A stretch of DNA of 64,000 nt from an uncultured Hyphomicrobiales bacterium (GTDB lineage: Bacteria; Pseudomonadota; Alphaproteobacteria; Rhizobiales; Beijerinckiaceae), in contig CAIJVU010000028.1 in NCBI GenBank assembly GCA_903824185.1, positions 1-64,000 on the forward strand. The letters run 5' to 3'. This document shows, piece after piece, positions 17,562-25,751 of this stretch. Position 1 is the first letter of the stretch. Each line of letters starts with the position of its first letter. The notes under the pieces were generated by a model that worked only from the letters and a program-made list of their open reading frames with translations, made no database searches and was not told the origin of the DNA. A program made the translations under genes and the position numbers.

Positions 17562-19970
17562 ATGGCAAAAAAGCCACATGAGATGGAAGGCGCTGACACT
17601 TTACCGTCACGCGAAGACATCCTCTCCTTTTTGCGCGGCGATCATTTTTTATCCCAAGGCCCTGTCGAGTCAAAAAAGAGCAAGTCGAAAGATGATGCCT
17701 CTCAACCCGTGAAAGCACCCCGCGCCCAAACGCAGAAAGTCGGCAAGCGCGAGATTGCCAAGGCCTTCGGGATCAAGGGTGCGGCGCGCATCGCGTTGAA
17801 AGCACTGCTCAAGGAACTTGAAACAGAAGGTGAAGTTGCGCGTCGGGGCAAAACATTGGTGAAACCGGGCGCCATACCCCCGACGCTCATTGCCACCATC
17901 ACCAGCAAAGACCGCGATGGTGATTTAATCGGCAAGCCGCATGATTGGGATGAGGCGCTGTCTGGCCGCCCGCCCCGTTTGATCATCGGCGCGTCACGCG
18001 GACATAAACGGCGTGACAGCGGCCCTGCCCCTGCAGTGGGCGATCGTGTCTTGCTGCGCTTGTCTGACCAACGCGAGGGCACAACCATCCATGCGCGGGT
18101 GATTAAAATTCTCAGCCGTGACAAGGCGCAGATGTTGGGTCTGTTTCGCTCAAGTCCTGCAGGGGGTGGCCGTTTGGTGCCCGTTGATAAAAAGGAATTG
18201 GGACGGGAAGCCTTTGTGCCCATCGGGTTTGAGGGCGAGGCCAAAGACGGGGATCTGGTGCTGGCCAATCTCGGACGTAAAACCAGTTTTGGTTTGATGG
18301 AGGCGCGAATTGTCGAGCGTATCGGCCCCGCCAATTCCGAAAAAGCCGTCAGCCTGATTGCGCTCCATGCGCATCATATCCCGACCGAATTTTCAAAAGC
18401 CACGCTGGATGAGGCAGCGCTAGCACGCCCTGCCGGTCTTGAGGATTGCAAACCCGCCAGAGAAGATTGGCGCAACCTGCCTTTGGTAACGATTGATCCG
18501 TTTGACGCCAAAGACCATGATGATGCCGTCTATGCGCGCGAGGATGATGATCCCGATAATGTGGGCGGCTTTGTGGTGACGGTCGCCATTGCGGATGTCT
18601 CGGCCTATATCCGCACCGGTTCCTCGCTTGATCGTGAGGCCTTGCAACGTGGCAATTCCGTCTATTTTCCAGACCGCGTTGTTCCGATGCTGCCTGAGCG
18701 GATCTCGAATGATTTATGCTCGCTACGGCCTTTGGAGGATCGTCCCGCCTTGGCGGTGCGTTTGGTGCTCGATGCTGATGGTCACAAGCGCAGGCATAGT
18801 TTTCATCGGGTGCTGATGCGTTCAGCGGCCAAACTCAGTTACCAGCAAGCCCAAGCGGCCATTGATGGGCAAGTGGATGAGACCACCCGCCCCCTCATCG
18901 ACACTGTGTTGAAGCCGCTTTGGAAAGCATGGCGGGCAGCCATGCAAGCGCGCGCCCAACGGGCCCCATTGGCGCTTGATTTGCCGGAACGCAAATTGGT
19001 TCTCAAACCCGATGGCAGTGTTGATCGCGTGATTGTGCCCGAACGGCTTGATGCGCATAAAGTCATCGAAGAATTCATGATCCTTGCCAATGTGGCGGCG
19101 GCGGAAACACTTGAAAGCAAACGCACGCCCTTGATCTATCGGGTGCATGAAGAACCAAGCATGGAAAAGATGCAGATCTTGGGTGATGTCTTGGCATCGG
19201 TTGGTATCAAGCTGACATTGCAAGGGGCTTTGCGTCCGGCTTTTTTCAACCGTATCTTGGCGATGGTCGAGGGCGGAGAGCATCAATTATTTATCAATGA
19301 TGTTGTTTTGCGCTCACAGGCCCAAGCCCAATATAGCCCAGATAATATCGGGCATTTCGGATTGAACCTGCATAAATATGCGCATTTCACCTCCCCCATC
19401 CGCCGCTATGCGGATTTGATCGTACACCGTGCTTTGATCAGAGCCTTGCGATTGGGGAATGATGGATTGGCAGATCAAACGATCAGCGAATTGGCAGCAA
19501 TCTCGACCGACATTTCAGCGGCGGAACGGCGCGCCATGGCAGCCGAACGCGATACGATTGATCGCTTGATTGCCTTTCATCTGGCCTCGCAGATCGGTGC
19601 CGTTTTCAAAGGACGTGTGGCGGGTGTGACCCGTTCGGGACTGTTTGTAAAATTGGCTGATACCGGTGCCGATGGCTATGTGCCTGCTGCCAGTCTCGGC
19701 ATGGATTATTATGCCTATGAAGAAGGGTTGCAGGCCCTTGTCGGGCAAGGCACGGGCGAGGCTTGGCGGCTCGGGGATCAGGTCGAGGTTAAATTGATCG
19801 AGGCAGCTCCTGTGGCCGGTGCCTTGCGATTTGAAATGCTGAGTGAAGGACGTGTGCTCAGTGGCCGTGGCGGGGGCAAACGTGCTATGCGTCGAGGCGC
19901 TGGACGCAACCGGCCCCATCTGTCACAAGGGGGAAAATCCAGACAAAGCAAGCGACCTCGAGGTTCATGA
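17562..19970 (+). CDS. rnr: Ribonuclease R (3'-5' exoribonuclease)
   Basis: This processive hydrolytic exonuclease degrades structured RNA. The 802 aa begin with an N-terminal extension and a winged-helix region (about 55-100), then cold-shock/OB domains. The RNB catalytic domain has the Mg-binding aspartates in DPFDAKDHDDAVYA (D312, D318, D320, D321). A later HFTSPIRRYADLIVHR signature, an S1 domain (about 640-725) and a basic Arg/Gly/Lys tail follow. The ATG at 17562 has GAGG about 11 nt upstream. The stop overlaps the DUF983 start by 4 bp (ATGA), so the two are translationally coupled. Confidence 0.97.
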   Translation: MAKKPHEMEGADTLPSREDILSFLRGDHFLSQGPVESKKSKSKDDASQPVKAPRAQTQKVGKREIAKAFGIKGAARIALKALLKELETEGEVARRGKTLVKPGAIPPTLIATITSKDRDGDLIGKPHDWDEALSGRPPRLIIGASRGHKRRDSGPAPAVGDRVLLRLSDQREGTTIHARVIKILSRDKAQMLGLFRSSPAGGGRLVPVDKKELGREAFVPIGFEGEAKDGDLVLANLGRKTSFGLMEARIVERIGPANSEKAVSLIALHAHHIPTEFSKATLDEAALARPAGLEDCKPAREDWRNLPLVTIDPFDAKDHDDAVYAREDDDPDNVGGFVVTVAIADVSAYIRTGSSLDREALQRGNSVYFPDRVVPMLPERISNDLCSLRPLEDRPALAVRLVLDADGHKRRHSFHRVLMRSAAKLSYQQAQAAIDGQVDETTRPLIDTVLKPLWKAWRAAMQARAQRAPLALDLPERKLVLKPDGSVDRVIVPERLDAHKVIEEFMILANVAAAETLESKRTPLIYRVHEEPSMEKMQILGDVLASVGIKLTLQGALRPAFFNRILAMVEGGEHQLFINDVVLRSQAQAQYSPDNIGHFGLNLHKYAHFTSPIRRYADLIVHRALIRALRLGNDGLADQTISELAAISTDISAAERRAMAAERDTIDRLIAFHLASQIGAVFKGRVAGVTRSGLFVKLADTGADGYVPAASLGMDYYAYEEGLQALVGQGTGEAWRLGDQVEVKLIEAAPVAGALRFEMLSEGRVLSGRGGGKRAMRRGAGRNRPHLSQGGKSRQSKRPRGS

Positions 19971-20449
19971 TGGATCATAAAACGGTGATATGGCAGCAAC
20001 CCAAAGCTGAATCGGATGACCGCGATCTGGTGCAGGCTCTTTGGCGGGGGTCGAAGTTGCATTGTCCCCAATGTGACAAGGGCAAATTATTTACCAGCTA
20101 CCTCAAAGTAACCCCCACCTGCAGCGAATGCGGCACGGATTACACGCCTCAGCGCTCTGATGACCTGCCCGCTTATCTCGTTTTGTTTATCGTCGGCCAT
20201 ATTGTGGTGGGCGGCATGATGTCGGCCGAAATGCATTATGACTGGCCGGTTCTTTGGCACATGGTGATTTGGCCTGTTTTGTGTGTTGTTTTGACGCTGG
20301 CTTTGTTGCCCCCTGTCAAAGGCGCTGTGGTTGCGATGCAATGGGCATTGAAAATGCACGGTTTTTCGAAATATCCGGATGGGGATGACCAGCCGGTGCT
20401 GCGTCCTGTCGAAACCCATAATGATGCTTTGACAAGGCCTTCCCTATGA
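19967..20449 (+). CDS. DUF983 membrane protein
   Basis: This is a small inner-membrane protein of unknown function (DUF983), 160 aa. The N-terminal part has a zinc-ribbon-like set of cysteines, CPQC (LHCPQCDKGKLF) and CSEC (CSECGTDY). Two hydrophobic segments follow, at about 63-83 and 95-115. It is coupled by 4-bp overlaps both to rnr upstream and to the NUDIX gene downstream, a conserved arrangement in alphaproteobacteria. Function cannot be stated beyond membrane location and likely zinc binding. Confidence 0.88.
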   Translation: MMDHKTVIWQQPKAESDDRDLVQALWRGSKLHCPQCDKGKLFTSYLKVTPTCSECGTDYTPQRSDDLPAYLVLFIVGHIVVGGMMSAEMHYDWPVLWHMVIWPVLCVVLTLALLPPVKGAVVAMQWALKMHGFSKYPDGDDQPVLRPVETHNDALTRPSL

Positions 20450-21198
20450 CAGGGGTTGAGACGGATCACCCCTATCTCGCCTTGATGAATGGTGCGGATC
20501 GTGACTTACGCTGGCCCAATCAGCGCCCCCGCGATGCCGCCACCATGATCATTATTGACCGTTCCGGCAAAAAACCCACGGTTTTGATGGGAAAACGGCA
20601 TGAGGGTCACAAATTCATGCCGGGGAAATTTGTCTTCCCGGGGGGGCGGATCGAGCCTCATGACAGGCTGATGCCGGTAGCCGGTGCTTTGTCCGAATTT
20701 GTCGAGACCCGATTGCTGCAACATGTTCAACGTCCGACCCTTTCGCGCGCGCGCGGTCTGGCACTGGCAGCCATCCGCGAAACCTTTGAGGAAACGGGTC
20801 TGATGATCGGTAGCCGTGATTATGGTGCACCGGAACAGACCCCCGCTGGTCCTTGGCAGCACTTTTTGGAACAGGCTATTTTTCCCGTTTTGGAAGAGAT
20901 CCATTTTGTTGGCCGTGCCATTACGCCGCCGCGACGCCCCAAACGCTTCGATACACGGTTTTTTGCGGTCGATCGGACTGAAATCAGCCATGAAGTGGGG
21001 GGAATCATTGGTCCCGAGGCCGAATTGGTCGAATTGGTCTGGGTTCCCATTGAAGAAGCGCCCGCTTTGGATCTGCCCATTGTCACGGAAGTGATGCTGA
21101 AAGAGCTGCAAGATCGTATTTCCGCGGGCTTTACCCATCAATTACCGGTTCCTTTTTACCGGTGTGTGAATGGACGCTTTGTTCGAAGCCTGCTGTAA
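20446..21198 (+). CDS. NUDIX hydrolase with interrupted Nudix box
   Basis: This Mg-dependent nucleoside-diphosphate-linked-moiety hydrolase is 250 aa. The Nudix box is split: the first part GGRIEPHD and the second part [12 protein letters not shown] are separated by an inserted segment of about 40 residues. A similar insertion is known in the NUDT19-type subfamily, whose characterised members act on CoA derivatives. A CoA-type substrate is inference here. The metal-binding Glu residues of RETFEETG are intact. The gene is last in the rnr-DUF983-NUDIX chain. Confidence 0.85.
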   Translation: MTGVETDHPYLALMNGADRDLRWPNQRPRDAATMIIIDRSGKKPTVLMGKRHEGHKFMPGKFVFPGGRIEPHDRLMPVAGALSEFVETRLLQHVQRPTLSRARGLALAAIRETFEETGLMIGSRDYGAPEQTPAGPWQHFLEQAIFPVLEEIHFVGRAITPPRRPKRFDTRFFAVDRTEISHEVGGIIGPEAELVELVWVPIEEAPALDLPIVTEVMLKELQDRISAGFTHQLPVPFYRCVNGRFVRSLL

Positions 21199-21224
21199 TC
21201 GCTAAAAAAAAAGGGTTTCTATGG

Positions 21225-21254
21225 TTGACTTTCCTACATATCTCGCTAGGAAAG
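21225..21254 (+). promoter_or_regulatory. rpmG: Tentative promoter for rpmG
   Basis: TTGACT (21225-21230) is a good -35 match. At 16-17 bp spacing the -10 candidate is TAGGAA, which is poor. If active, transcription would start before the terminator-like hairpin at 21262, placing that hairpin inside the rpmG leader. Confidence 0.25.
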
Positions 21255-21261
21255 AGACAAC

Positions 21262-21292
21262 CGCCGCAGCTTTGCGGCGACTTTTGTTTTTT
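21262..21292 (+). terminator. Terminator-like hairpin in front of rpmG
   Basis: CGCCGCA (21262-21268) pairs with TGCGGCG (21273-21279) over a GCTT loop, followed by ACTTTTGTTTTTT. By form it is a good rho-independent terminator. It either ends the rnr-DUF983-NUDIX unit (stop 21198) or acts as an attenuator in the rpmG leader. Confidence 0.7.
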
Positions 21293-21293
21293 C

Positions 21294-21307
21294 CGGAGCT
21301 TGCTCCG
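21294..21307 (+). promoter_or_regulatory. CUUG-tetraloop hairpin just upstream of the rpmG ribosome-binding site
   Basis: CGGAG-CTTG-CTCCG forms a compact stem with the stable C(UUG)G loop. It lies about 9 bases before the ribosome-binding site (GAGGATG), directly after the T tract of the preceding hairpin. It may be a protein-binding site for ribosomal-protein feedback or a 5' processing end. This is inference. Confidence 0.4.
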
Positions 21308-21326
21308 CACCTCAGAGGATGCCGTT

Positions 21327-21494
21327 ATGGCCAAGGCAACCACCATTAAAGTGAAACTGCTTTCAACAGCAGATACCGGTTTCTTCTATGTTGCAAAGAA
21401 GAATTCCCGCACCATGACCGACAAATTGTCCATGCGTAAATATGACCCCGTGGTCAAAAAGCATGTGGAATTCAAAGAAACAAAGATCAAATAA
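21327..21494 (+). CDS. rpmG: 50S ribosomal protein bL33
   Basis: This 55-aa large-subunit ribosomal protein begins [20 protein letters not shown] and ends [10 protein letters not shown]. It is of the bL33 form without zinc-binding CxxC pairs, as expected in alphaproteobacteria. I chose the ATG at 21327 after the ribosome-binding site GAGGATG; a longer in-frame extension to 21162 overlaps the NUDIX gene and is not conserved. The gene is monocistronic, with hairpins on both sides. Confidence 0.96.
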   Translation: MAKATTIKVKLLSTADTGFFYVAKKNSRTMTDKLSMRKYDPVVKKHVEFKETKIK

Positions 21495-21511
21495 GCTGAT
21501 TTGTCTTATAA

Positions 21512-21540
21512 AAAAAGCCGCCTCTGGGCGGCTTTTTTTA
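21512..21540. terminator. Bidirectional terminator between rpmG and divK
   Basis: AAAAAGCCGCC (21512-21522) pairs with GGCGGCTTTTT (21527-21537) over a TCTG loop, with A and T runs on both sides. It serves convergent rpmG (stop 21494) and divK (stop 21561). Confidence 0.92.
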
Positions 21541-21560
21541 TGTCTGTTGGGGCTTTTGTC

Positions 21561-21926
21561 TTAGCTTGAAAAGCTCTGCACGACTTCCAAAAAGCGACCG
21601 ACCGAAATGGGCTTGGAGAGATAGGATTCGCAGCCTTTAGCCCTGATGCGTTCTTCATCGCCCTTCATGGCAAAAGCCGTCACGGCAATGATCGGGATCG
21701 CCCGCAAACCGCTATCGGCCTTGAACTGCTCGATCAAATCTTCCCCTGAAATATCAGGGAGTTGGATATCCATTAAAATGACATTGGGCTTGTGCTGGCG
21801 GGCCAAAGCCATGGCATCCTGACCGCTCATCGTTTTGATGGTGACATAGCCATAGGCCTCTAGAAGATCATTGAACAATTTCATGTTCAATTCATTGTCT
21901 TCAACAATCAAAACGGTGCCAGCCAT
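21561..21926 (-). CDS. divK: Single-domain response regulator DivK
   Basis: DivK is a stand-alone receiver that controls cell-cycle progression and polarity through DivJ/PleC and the CckA-CtrA pathway in alphaproteobacteria. The 121-aa product [20 protein letters not shown] matches DivK closely. The acidic pocket is in VEDNE, the phospho-acceptor Asp in ILMDIQLP, the switch Thr in [12 protein letters not shown] and the Lys in YLSKPISVG. No output domain is present. I chose ATG 21926; the longer frame to 21962 adds unrelated residues. In Caulobacter divK is followed by pleD. Here it is followed directly by convergent rpmG. Confidence 0.95.
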   Translation of the reverse strand: MAGTVLIVEDNELNMKLFNDLLEAYGYVTIKTMSGQDAMALARQHKPNVILMDIQLPDISGEDLIEQFKADSGLRAIPIIAVTAFAMKGDEERIRAKGCESYLSKPISVGRFLEVVQSFSS

Positions 21927-22045
21927 ATGAAATCCATGATTGTAAACAGGCGTGAATGCCAATACGCGCTTGATAAGGCCTCATCCTTAATCATATAAAT
22001 CCGTTCTGTCGATTGTCGAAAAGAACATGAGGGGCCTGAACAACC

Positions 22046-22339
22046 ATGAAAACGCCCCAGACGGACGCCGCAGAAACTCAAGCCATTGCAATATTGGGAT
22101 TTTTAGCCTCTGATCCCGAACGTTTGGGTCGATTTCTAACGCTCACAGGCGTCGATCCGGGCGATATCCGCCGCTTGATGAAAGAACAGGGATTCTGGCA
22201 GGCGATTTTTGATCATCTGTTTGACGATGAAAGCCTGTTGCTGGCCTATTGTGCCGAACAGCAGATACAACCAACCAGCCTTGTCCGCATCCGACACAGC
22301 CTATCCCGCCCCAATGAAGAGGGGCTCAGAGAGGGCTGA
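22046..22339 (+). CDS. DUF3572 protein
   Basis: This short cytoplasmic protein of 97 aa belongs to DUF3572, a family of unknown function found next to divK in many alphaproteobacteria. The conserved core is AIAILGFLASDPERLGRFL and the DPGDIRRLMKEQGFWQAI helix region. It is divergent from divK (119-bp shared promoter region) and convergent with eipB (4-bp gap). It may be linked to DivK by context only. Confidence 0.88.
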   Translation: MKTPQTDAAETQAIAILGFLASDPERLGRFLTLTGVDPGDIRRLMKEQGFWQAIFDHLFDDESLLLAYCAEQQIQPTSLVRIRHSLSRPNEEGLREG

Positions 22340-22343
22340 TGGC

Positions 22344-23168
22344 CTATTTCTTGTCGCAGGTTGAGGCTTTCAGCATTTCGAGACCTTGCAATTTTCCCGA
22401 CAAAGCAAAATCACCGAAATCAATGACAATGGTGCCGATCACGCCATTATTGTAAACATTGAAACGCATGGTTTGGGCGGGGACGCCGTCTCCCTTTTCA
22501 CGCTCGAAAAAGCTCATGCTCATCGGCCAATAGGGCATGTTAGCCAAGGGGGCCGTAAAGGACTGACCGTCTGTTCCCTCTTTGCGCGGGCCGATGGTGA
22601 CGACCGTGTCAAAGACTCGATTGTCCTCATCCGCGCCATCAAAGAGAGGCGCTGAAAAACGGGTTTCCCCATTGCGGGCCGCTTGAATGAGACGCCGCAT
22701 ATGTTCGGTGGGAAATAAGGTTCCCTCTGGTAAATCCAATTGTTTGCGCTTGGGTTTGCTGATCATCAGCAAAATACCGCGATTGCGTTTTTCAACGGCA
22801 CCTTCGGCTTTGTCGGCTGGCTCACCCGATTTCTTATTGTCGCGGGAAAACCGAAACCGCGTCGCATCGCCTGCCTCAAAAGTTGTGGAGCGATAATCAA
22901 GTTGCGCTGCCTCCCCTTCGGATGCGCTTAATTGCACAACCTGTCGCATGGTTTGGACATAACCGTCACAGGCCGAGCCTGAAAATTCGACGACAATGCG
23001 TCCGCGGGCGGATTCGGGACCGCCATTGCTGGATTTGAGCAAAGACAGATCATAGATCGCCCGATGGGCGGCCATATCCGGTCCGGATTGCGCAATACCC
23101 ACGCCGCACAAAGCCAAAACAAGGGTCGATGCAAGAAAAAGCGTATAAAGACCAGGCCGCAGAGACAT
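22344..23168 (-). CDS. eipB: EipB-family periplasmic cell-envelope protein (DUF1849)
   Basis: This is a homologue of Brucella EipB, a periplasmic beta-spiral protein needed for envelope integrity. The 274 aa include a signal peptide (about 1-26, ending GIAQ). The mature domain starts MAAHRAIYDLSL, the typical family opening. Two cysteines, C67 (SACDGY) and C271 (STCDKK), sit at the positions that form the single conserved disulfide in EipB. The DsbA-like protein at 8.2 kb is a possible oxidant, by inference. The ATG at 23168 is supported by a GAGGAAAT-type ribosome-binding site. Confidence 0.9.
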   Translation of the reverse strand: MSLRPGLYTLFLASTLVLALCGVGIAQSGPDMAAHRAIYDLSLLKSSNGGPESARGRIVVEFSGSACDGYVQTMRQVVQLSASEGEAAQLDYRSTTFEAGDATRFRFSRDNKKSGEPADKAEGAVEKRNRGILLMISKPKRKQLDLPEGTLFPTEHMRRLIQAARNGETRFSAPLFDGADEDNRVFDTVVTIGPRKEGTDGQSFTAPLANMPYWPMSMSFFEREKGDGVPAQTMRFNVYNNGVIGTIVIDFGDFALSGKLQGLEMLKASTCDKK

Positions 23169-23308
23169 AAAATTTCCTCAAAACAATAGGATATGTCAAA
23201 CTAACACGATCTGGTTAAAACAATGCAAAGAGGATTTGAAACGTCCTCTTGATGATAACGGGTTGGCCTCGCCTTTGAGCGTGAACGCCACAAACGGAGA
23301 ACAGATGA

Positions 23309-23779
23309 ATGTCGGTTGAAAAAAGATTAAAGGCTGAGGGTATTATTCTCCCCGTTGCTGCGGCGCCTGTGGCCAATTATGTCGGAGCCGTCAGGTCGGG
23401 GAACTTGGTGGTCGTATCCGGTCAGCTGTGTTTTGATCTTGACGGTAAACTGCCGATTGATTTCAAGGGCAAATTGGGAGCGGGGATTTCGCTGGAAGCG
23501 GGTCAGGAGGCGGCCCGTTATTGCGCCATGAATATTCTGGCACAAGTCAAAGCGGTGACCGGTTCTCTCGATCACATCACGCGTTGCGTTCGGCTTGGTG
23601 GTTTTATCAATGCAACGCCTGATTTTGCGCAATTGCCGCAAGTCATGAACGGCGCATCCGATTTTATGGTTTTGGCTCTTGGCGATGCCGGTCGTCACGC
23701 CCGTTCAACCATTGGTGTGGCGCAATTGCCGATGGATGCCTGCGTCGAAGTCGAAGCCATTTTCGAGGTGAAGGATTAA
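23309..23779 (+). CDS. RidA-family protein (YjgF/YER057c)
   Basis: RidA proteins hydrolyse reactive enamine/imine intermediates made by PLP enzymes. This 156-aa member has the opening LPVAAAPVANYVGAVR, VSGQLCFD, and the C-terminal GRHARSTIGVAQLPMDACVEVE with the carboxylate-binding Arg. It belongs to the longer RidA subgroup, so activity on the same enamines is likely but not certain. The ribosome-binding site GGAG is 8 nt upstream. The COG3146 gene follows after 18 bp. In many Hyphomicrobiales a glycerophosphodiester phosphodiesterase lies between them and is absent here. Confidence 0.9.
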   Translation: MSVEKRLKAEGIILPVAAAPVANYVGAVRSGNLVVVSGQLCFDLDGKLPIDFKGKLGAGISLEAGQEAARYCAMNILAQVKAVTGSLDHITRCVRLGGFINATPDFAQLPQVMNGASDFMVLALGDAGRHARSTIGVAQLPMDACVEVEAIFEVKD

Positions 23780-23797
23780 CAGCCTGTTTGGTTTGCG

Positions 23798-24979
23798 ATG
23801 ACCCCTTCCCCCTTTCGTTTCAAAACATGCCAATCGCTTTCAAGCATCAACGCCGCTGACTGGGACGCGCTGGTCGGACAAGATCATCCGTTTTTATCTT
23901 ATGCGTTTTTAAACGCACTCGAAATCTCGGGTTGCGTCGGTGCTAGAAGCGGCTGGCATGTGTTGCATCTGCTTTGTTATGACGACCAAAGCCGCCTTGT
24001 GGGGGCTGCCCCGTGCTATATTAAATCGCATTCGCAAGGGGAATATGTGTTTGATCAAGGCTGGGCTCAAGCCTATGAGCGTGCAGGTGGAGCCTATTAC
24101 CCCAAATTGCAAGTTGCCGTTCCCTTTACCCCTGCAACGGGCCCGCGTTTACTGGCAAAGGATCATGATCACACCATCAAATTAGCGCTAGCCCAAGCGT
24201 TGAAAAGCGTCTGCCTGCAAATGGAATTGTCCTCGGTCCATGTGACATTTCCCGTTGCAACTGATCACCAGCTTTTATGTGAACAAGGGTGGCTTGAGCG
24301 CCATGACGAGCAATTTCACTGGGTGAATGAAGGCTATCAAACCTATGATGATTTTTTGCAAAGTCTGCAATCACGCAAAAGAAAACTCATCCGGAAAGAA
24401 CGACAAAGTGCTTTGGATAGTGGTCTTGTCATCCGCCATTTGACAGGCACGGATTTAACCGAAGATGTTTGGGATGCGTTTTTTGAATTTTACATGGATA
24501 CAGGTGCGCGCAAATGGGGCCGGCCTTATCTCAATCGCGATTTTTATTCCTCCATCGGCGCGACCATGGCCGACAAAATTTTGTTGGTTTTTGCCTATCG
24601 AGACAACAAGCCGATTGCCGGAGCGATTAACTTTATCGGCGGCGATACACTTTATGGTCGCCATTGGGGCGCGATCGAGCATCACCCGTTTTTGCATTTT
24701 GAAATCTGCTATCATCAAGCCATTGAATTTGCCATTCGCCATGGCTTGAAAAAAGTCGAGGCTGGCGCGCAAGGCGAACATAAATTAGCACGCGGCTACA
24801 GGCCTGTGACGACGAAATCCGCCCATTTCATCGCGGATCCTGAATTGCATGCAGCCGTTGCCTCCTATCTTCAGCAAGAGCGGCGGCATGTCGAGGCACT
24901 GCATCAAGAACTTGCGCAGCATACGCCCTTTCGTAAAATTCAAATCGAGACCATCGAAACCGATCATCTGGAGACATGA
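23798..24979 (+). CDS. COG3146 / DUF482 GNAT-fold protein (FemAB-like)
   Basis: This is a predicted acyl/peptidyl-transferase of the GNAT superfamily (COG3146), 393 aa. Family features are the DWDALVGQDHPFLSYAFL opening, FDQGWAQAYERAGGAYYPKL, SRKRKLIRKERQSA, TGARKWGRPYL and a late EAGAQGEHKLARGY. Related FemAB proteins add amino acids to peptidoglycan precursors. The substrate of this family is not established, so only a general transferase role is assigned. It lies between the RidA gene and the HIT gene (1-bp gap), a conserved order. Confidence 0.88.
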   Translation: MTPSPFRFKTCQSLSSINAADWDALVGQDHPFLSYAFLNALEISGCVGARSGWHVLHLLCYDDQSRLVGAAPCYIKSHSQGEYVFDQGWAQAYERAGGAYYPKLQVAVPFTPATGPRLLAKDHDHTIKLALAQALKSVCLQMELSSVHVTFPVATDHQLLCEQGWLERHDEQFHWVNEGYQTYDDFLQSLQSRKRKLIRKERQSALDSGLVIRHLTGTDLTEDVWDAFFEFYMDTGARKWGRPYLNRDFYSSIGATMADKILLVFAYRDNKPIAGAINFIGGDTLYGRHWGAIEHHPFLHFEICYHQAIEFAIRHGLKKVEAGAQGEHKLARGYRPVTTKSAHFIADPELHAAVASYLQQERRHVEALHQELAQHTPFRKIQIETIETDHLET

Positions 24980-24980
24980 C

Positions 24981-25403
24981 ATGACGGCCGCTTATGATAA
25001 CGCCAATATCTTTGCTAAAATTTTGCGCGGTGAATTGCCCTGTGAAAAAGTTTATGATGATGAGCATGTTTTGGCTTTCATGGATATCATGCCGCGTGCG
25101 GATGGCCATGTGCTTGTGATCCCGAAAACACCCGCACGCAATATCCTCGACATTGATGCGGCGCATTTATCGCAGATGATGCCAAGCCTGCAAACGGTTG
25201 CCCGTGCGGTTAAAACAGGGATGCAGGCGGAAGGTTTGACCTTGCAGCAATTTACGGAAAGCGCGGGTGGCCAGGTGGTTTTCCATTTGCACTTCCATAT
25301 TTTACCGCGCTGGGAGGGCGTCAAATTGCGTCCCCATACCGGTGACATGGAAAAGCCGGAACGTCTCAAAGACCATGCTGCGAAAATCCGCGCGGCCTTC
25401 TAA
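24981..25403 (+). CDS. HIT-family hydrolase
   Basis: This 140-aa histidine-triad protein is of the HinT branch, whose members hydrolyse nucleoside phosphoramidates and AMP-lysine. The signature HLHFHILPRW holds the HxHxH triad, and NIFAKILRGELPCEKVYDDE is the typical opening. I chose ATG 24981 after GGAGAC; the longer open frame overlaps the previous gene. The start lies one base after the stop of the COG3146 gene. Its stop abuts the convergent azlD stop with no spacer. Confidence 0.94.
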   Translation: MTAAYDNANIFAKILRGELPCEKVYDDEHVLAFMDIMPRADGHVLVIPKTPARNILDIDAAHLSQMMPSLQTVARAVKTGMQAEGLTLQQFTESAGGQVVFHLHFHILPRWEGVKLRPHTGDMEKPERLKDHAAKIRAAF

Positions 25404-25751
25404 TCAAGGTGCGGTCATATAGACGGAGGTGATGACAATCACCTCCCCGACAATCACGCCCACAAAAACGGAGCGTTTGCAGAGCATGAAGGCGATGAAG
25501 CCCAATGTGATAGCCCCCATGCGCCCCCATAAAGGCGCCAAAGCCAGAACGCCTGACGGATTGGCCAGTAATTTGGCCACCACACCGGCCAGCAAAGCGG
25601 TTGCGACAAAACGCACCCATTCAAACACTTCTGATTGATTGGAGAGCCTGCGCGCCAAGAAGACAGCGCCAATCCGCCATATGCCCGTCGGCAAGGCTGC
25701 AACCAAAAGCATTGTCAGAAAATGCTCAATTCCCATTGGCAGCGTCATCAT
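25404..25751 (-). CDS. azlD: AzlD-family branched-chain amino-acid export subunit
   Basis: This is the small partner (115 aa) of an AzlCD exporter, with four predicted membrane helices across its length. AzlD proteins pair with AzlC to export branched-chain amino acids and analogues. The start overlaps the azlC stop by 4 bp, giving translational coupling. The substrate is inferred from the family. Confidence 0.88.
   Translation of the reverse strand: MMTLPMGIEHFLTMLLVAALPTGIWRIGAVFLARRLSNQSEVFEWVRFVATALLAGVVAKLLANPSGVLALAPLWGRMGAITLGFIAFMLCKRSVFVGVIVGEVIVITSVYMTAP

Noticed and set aside
23230-23251. AGAGGA / TCCTCT inverted repeat before the RidA gene
   Set aside because: It has short arms, a large loop and no T tract; it could be chance.
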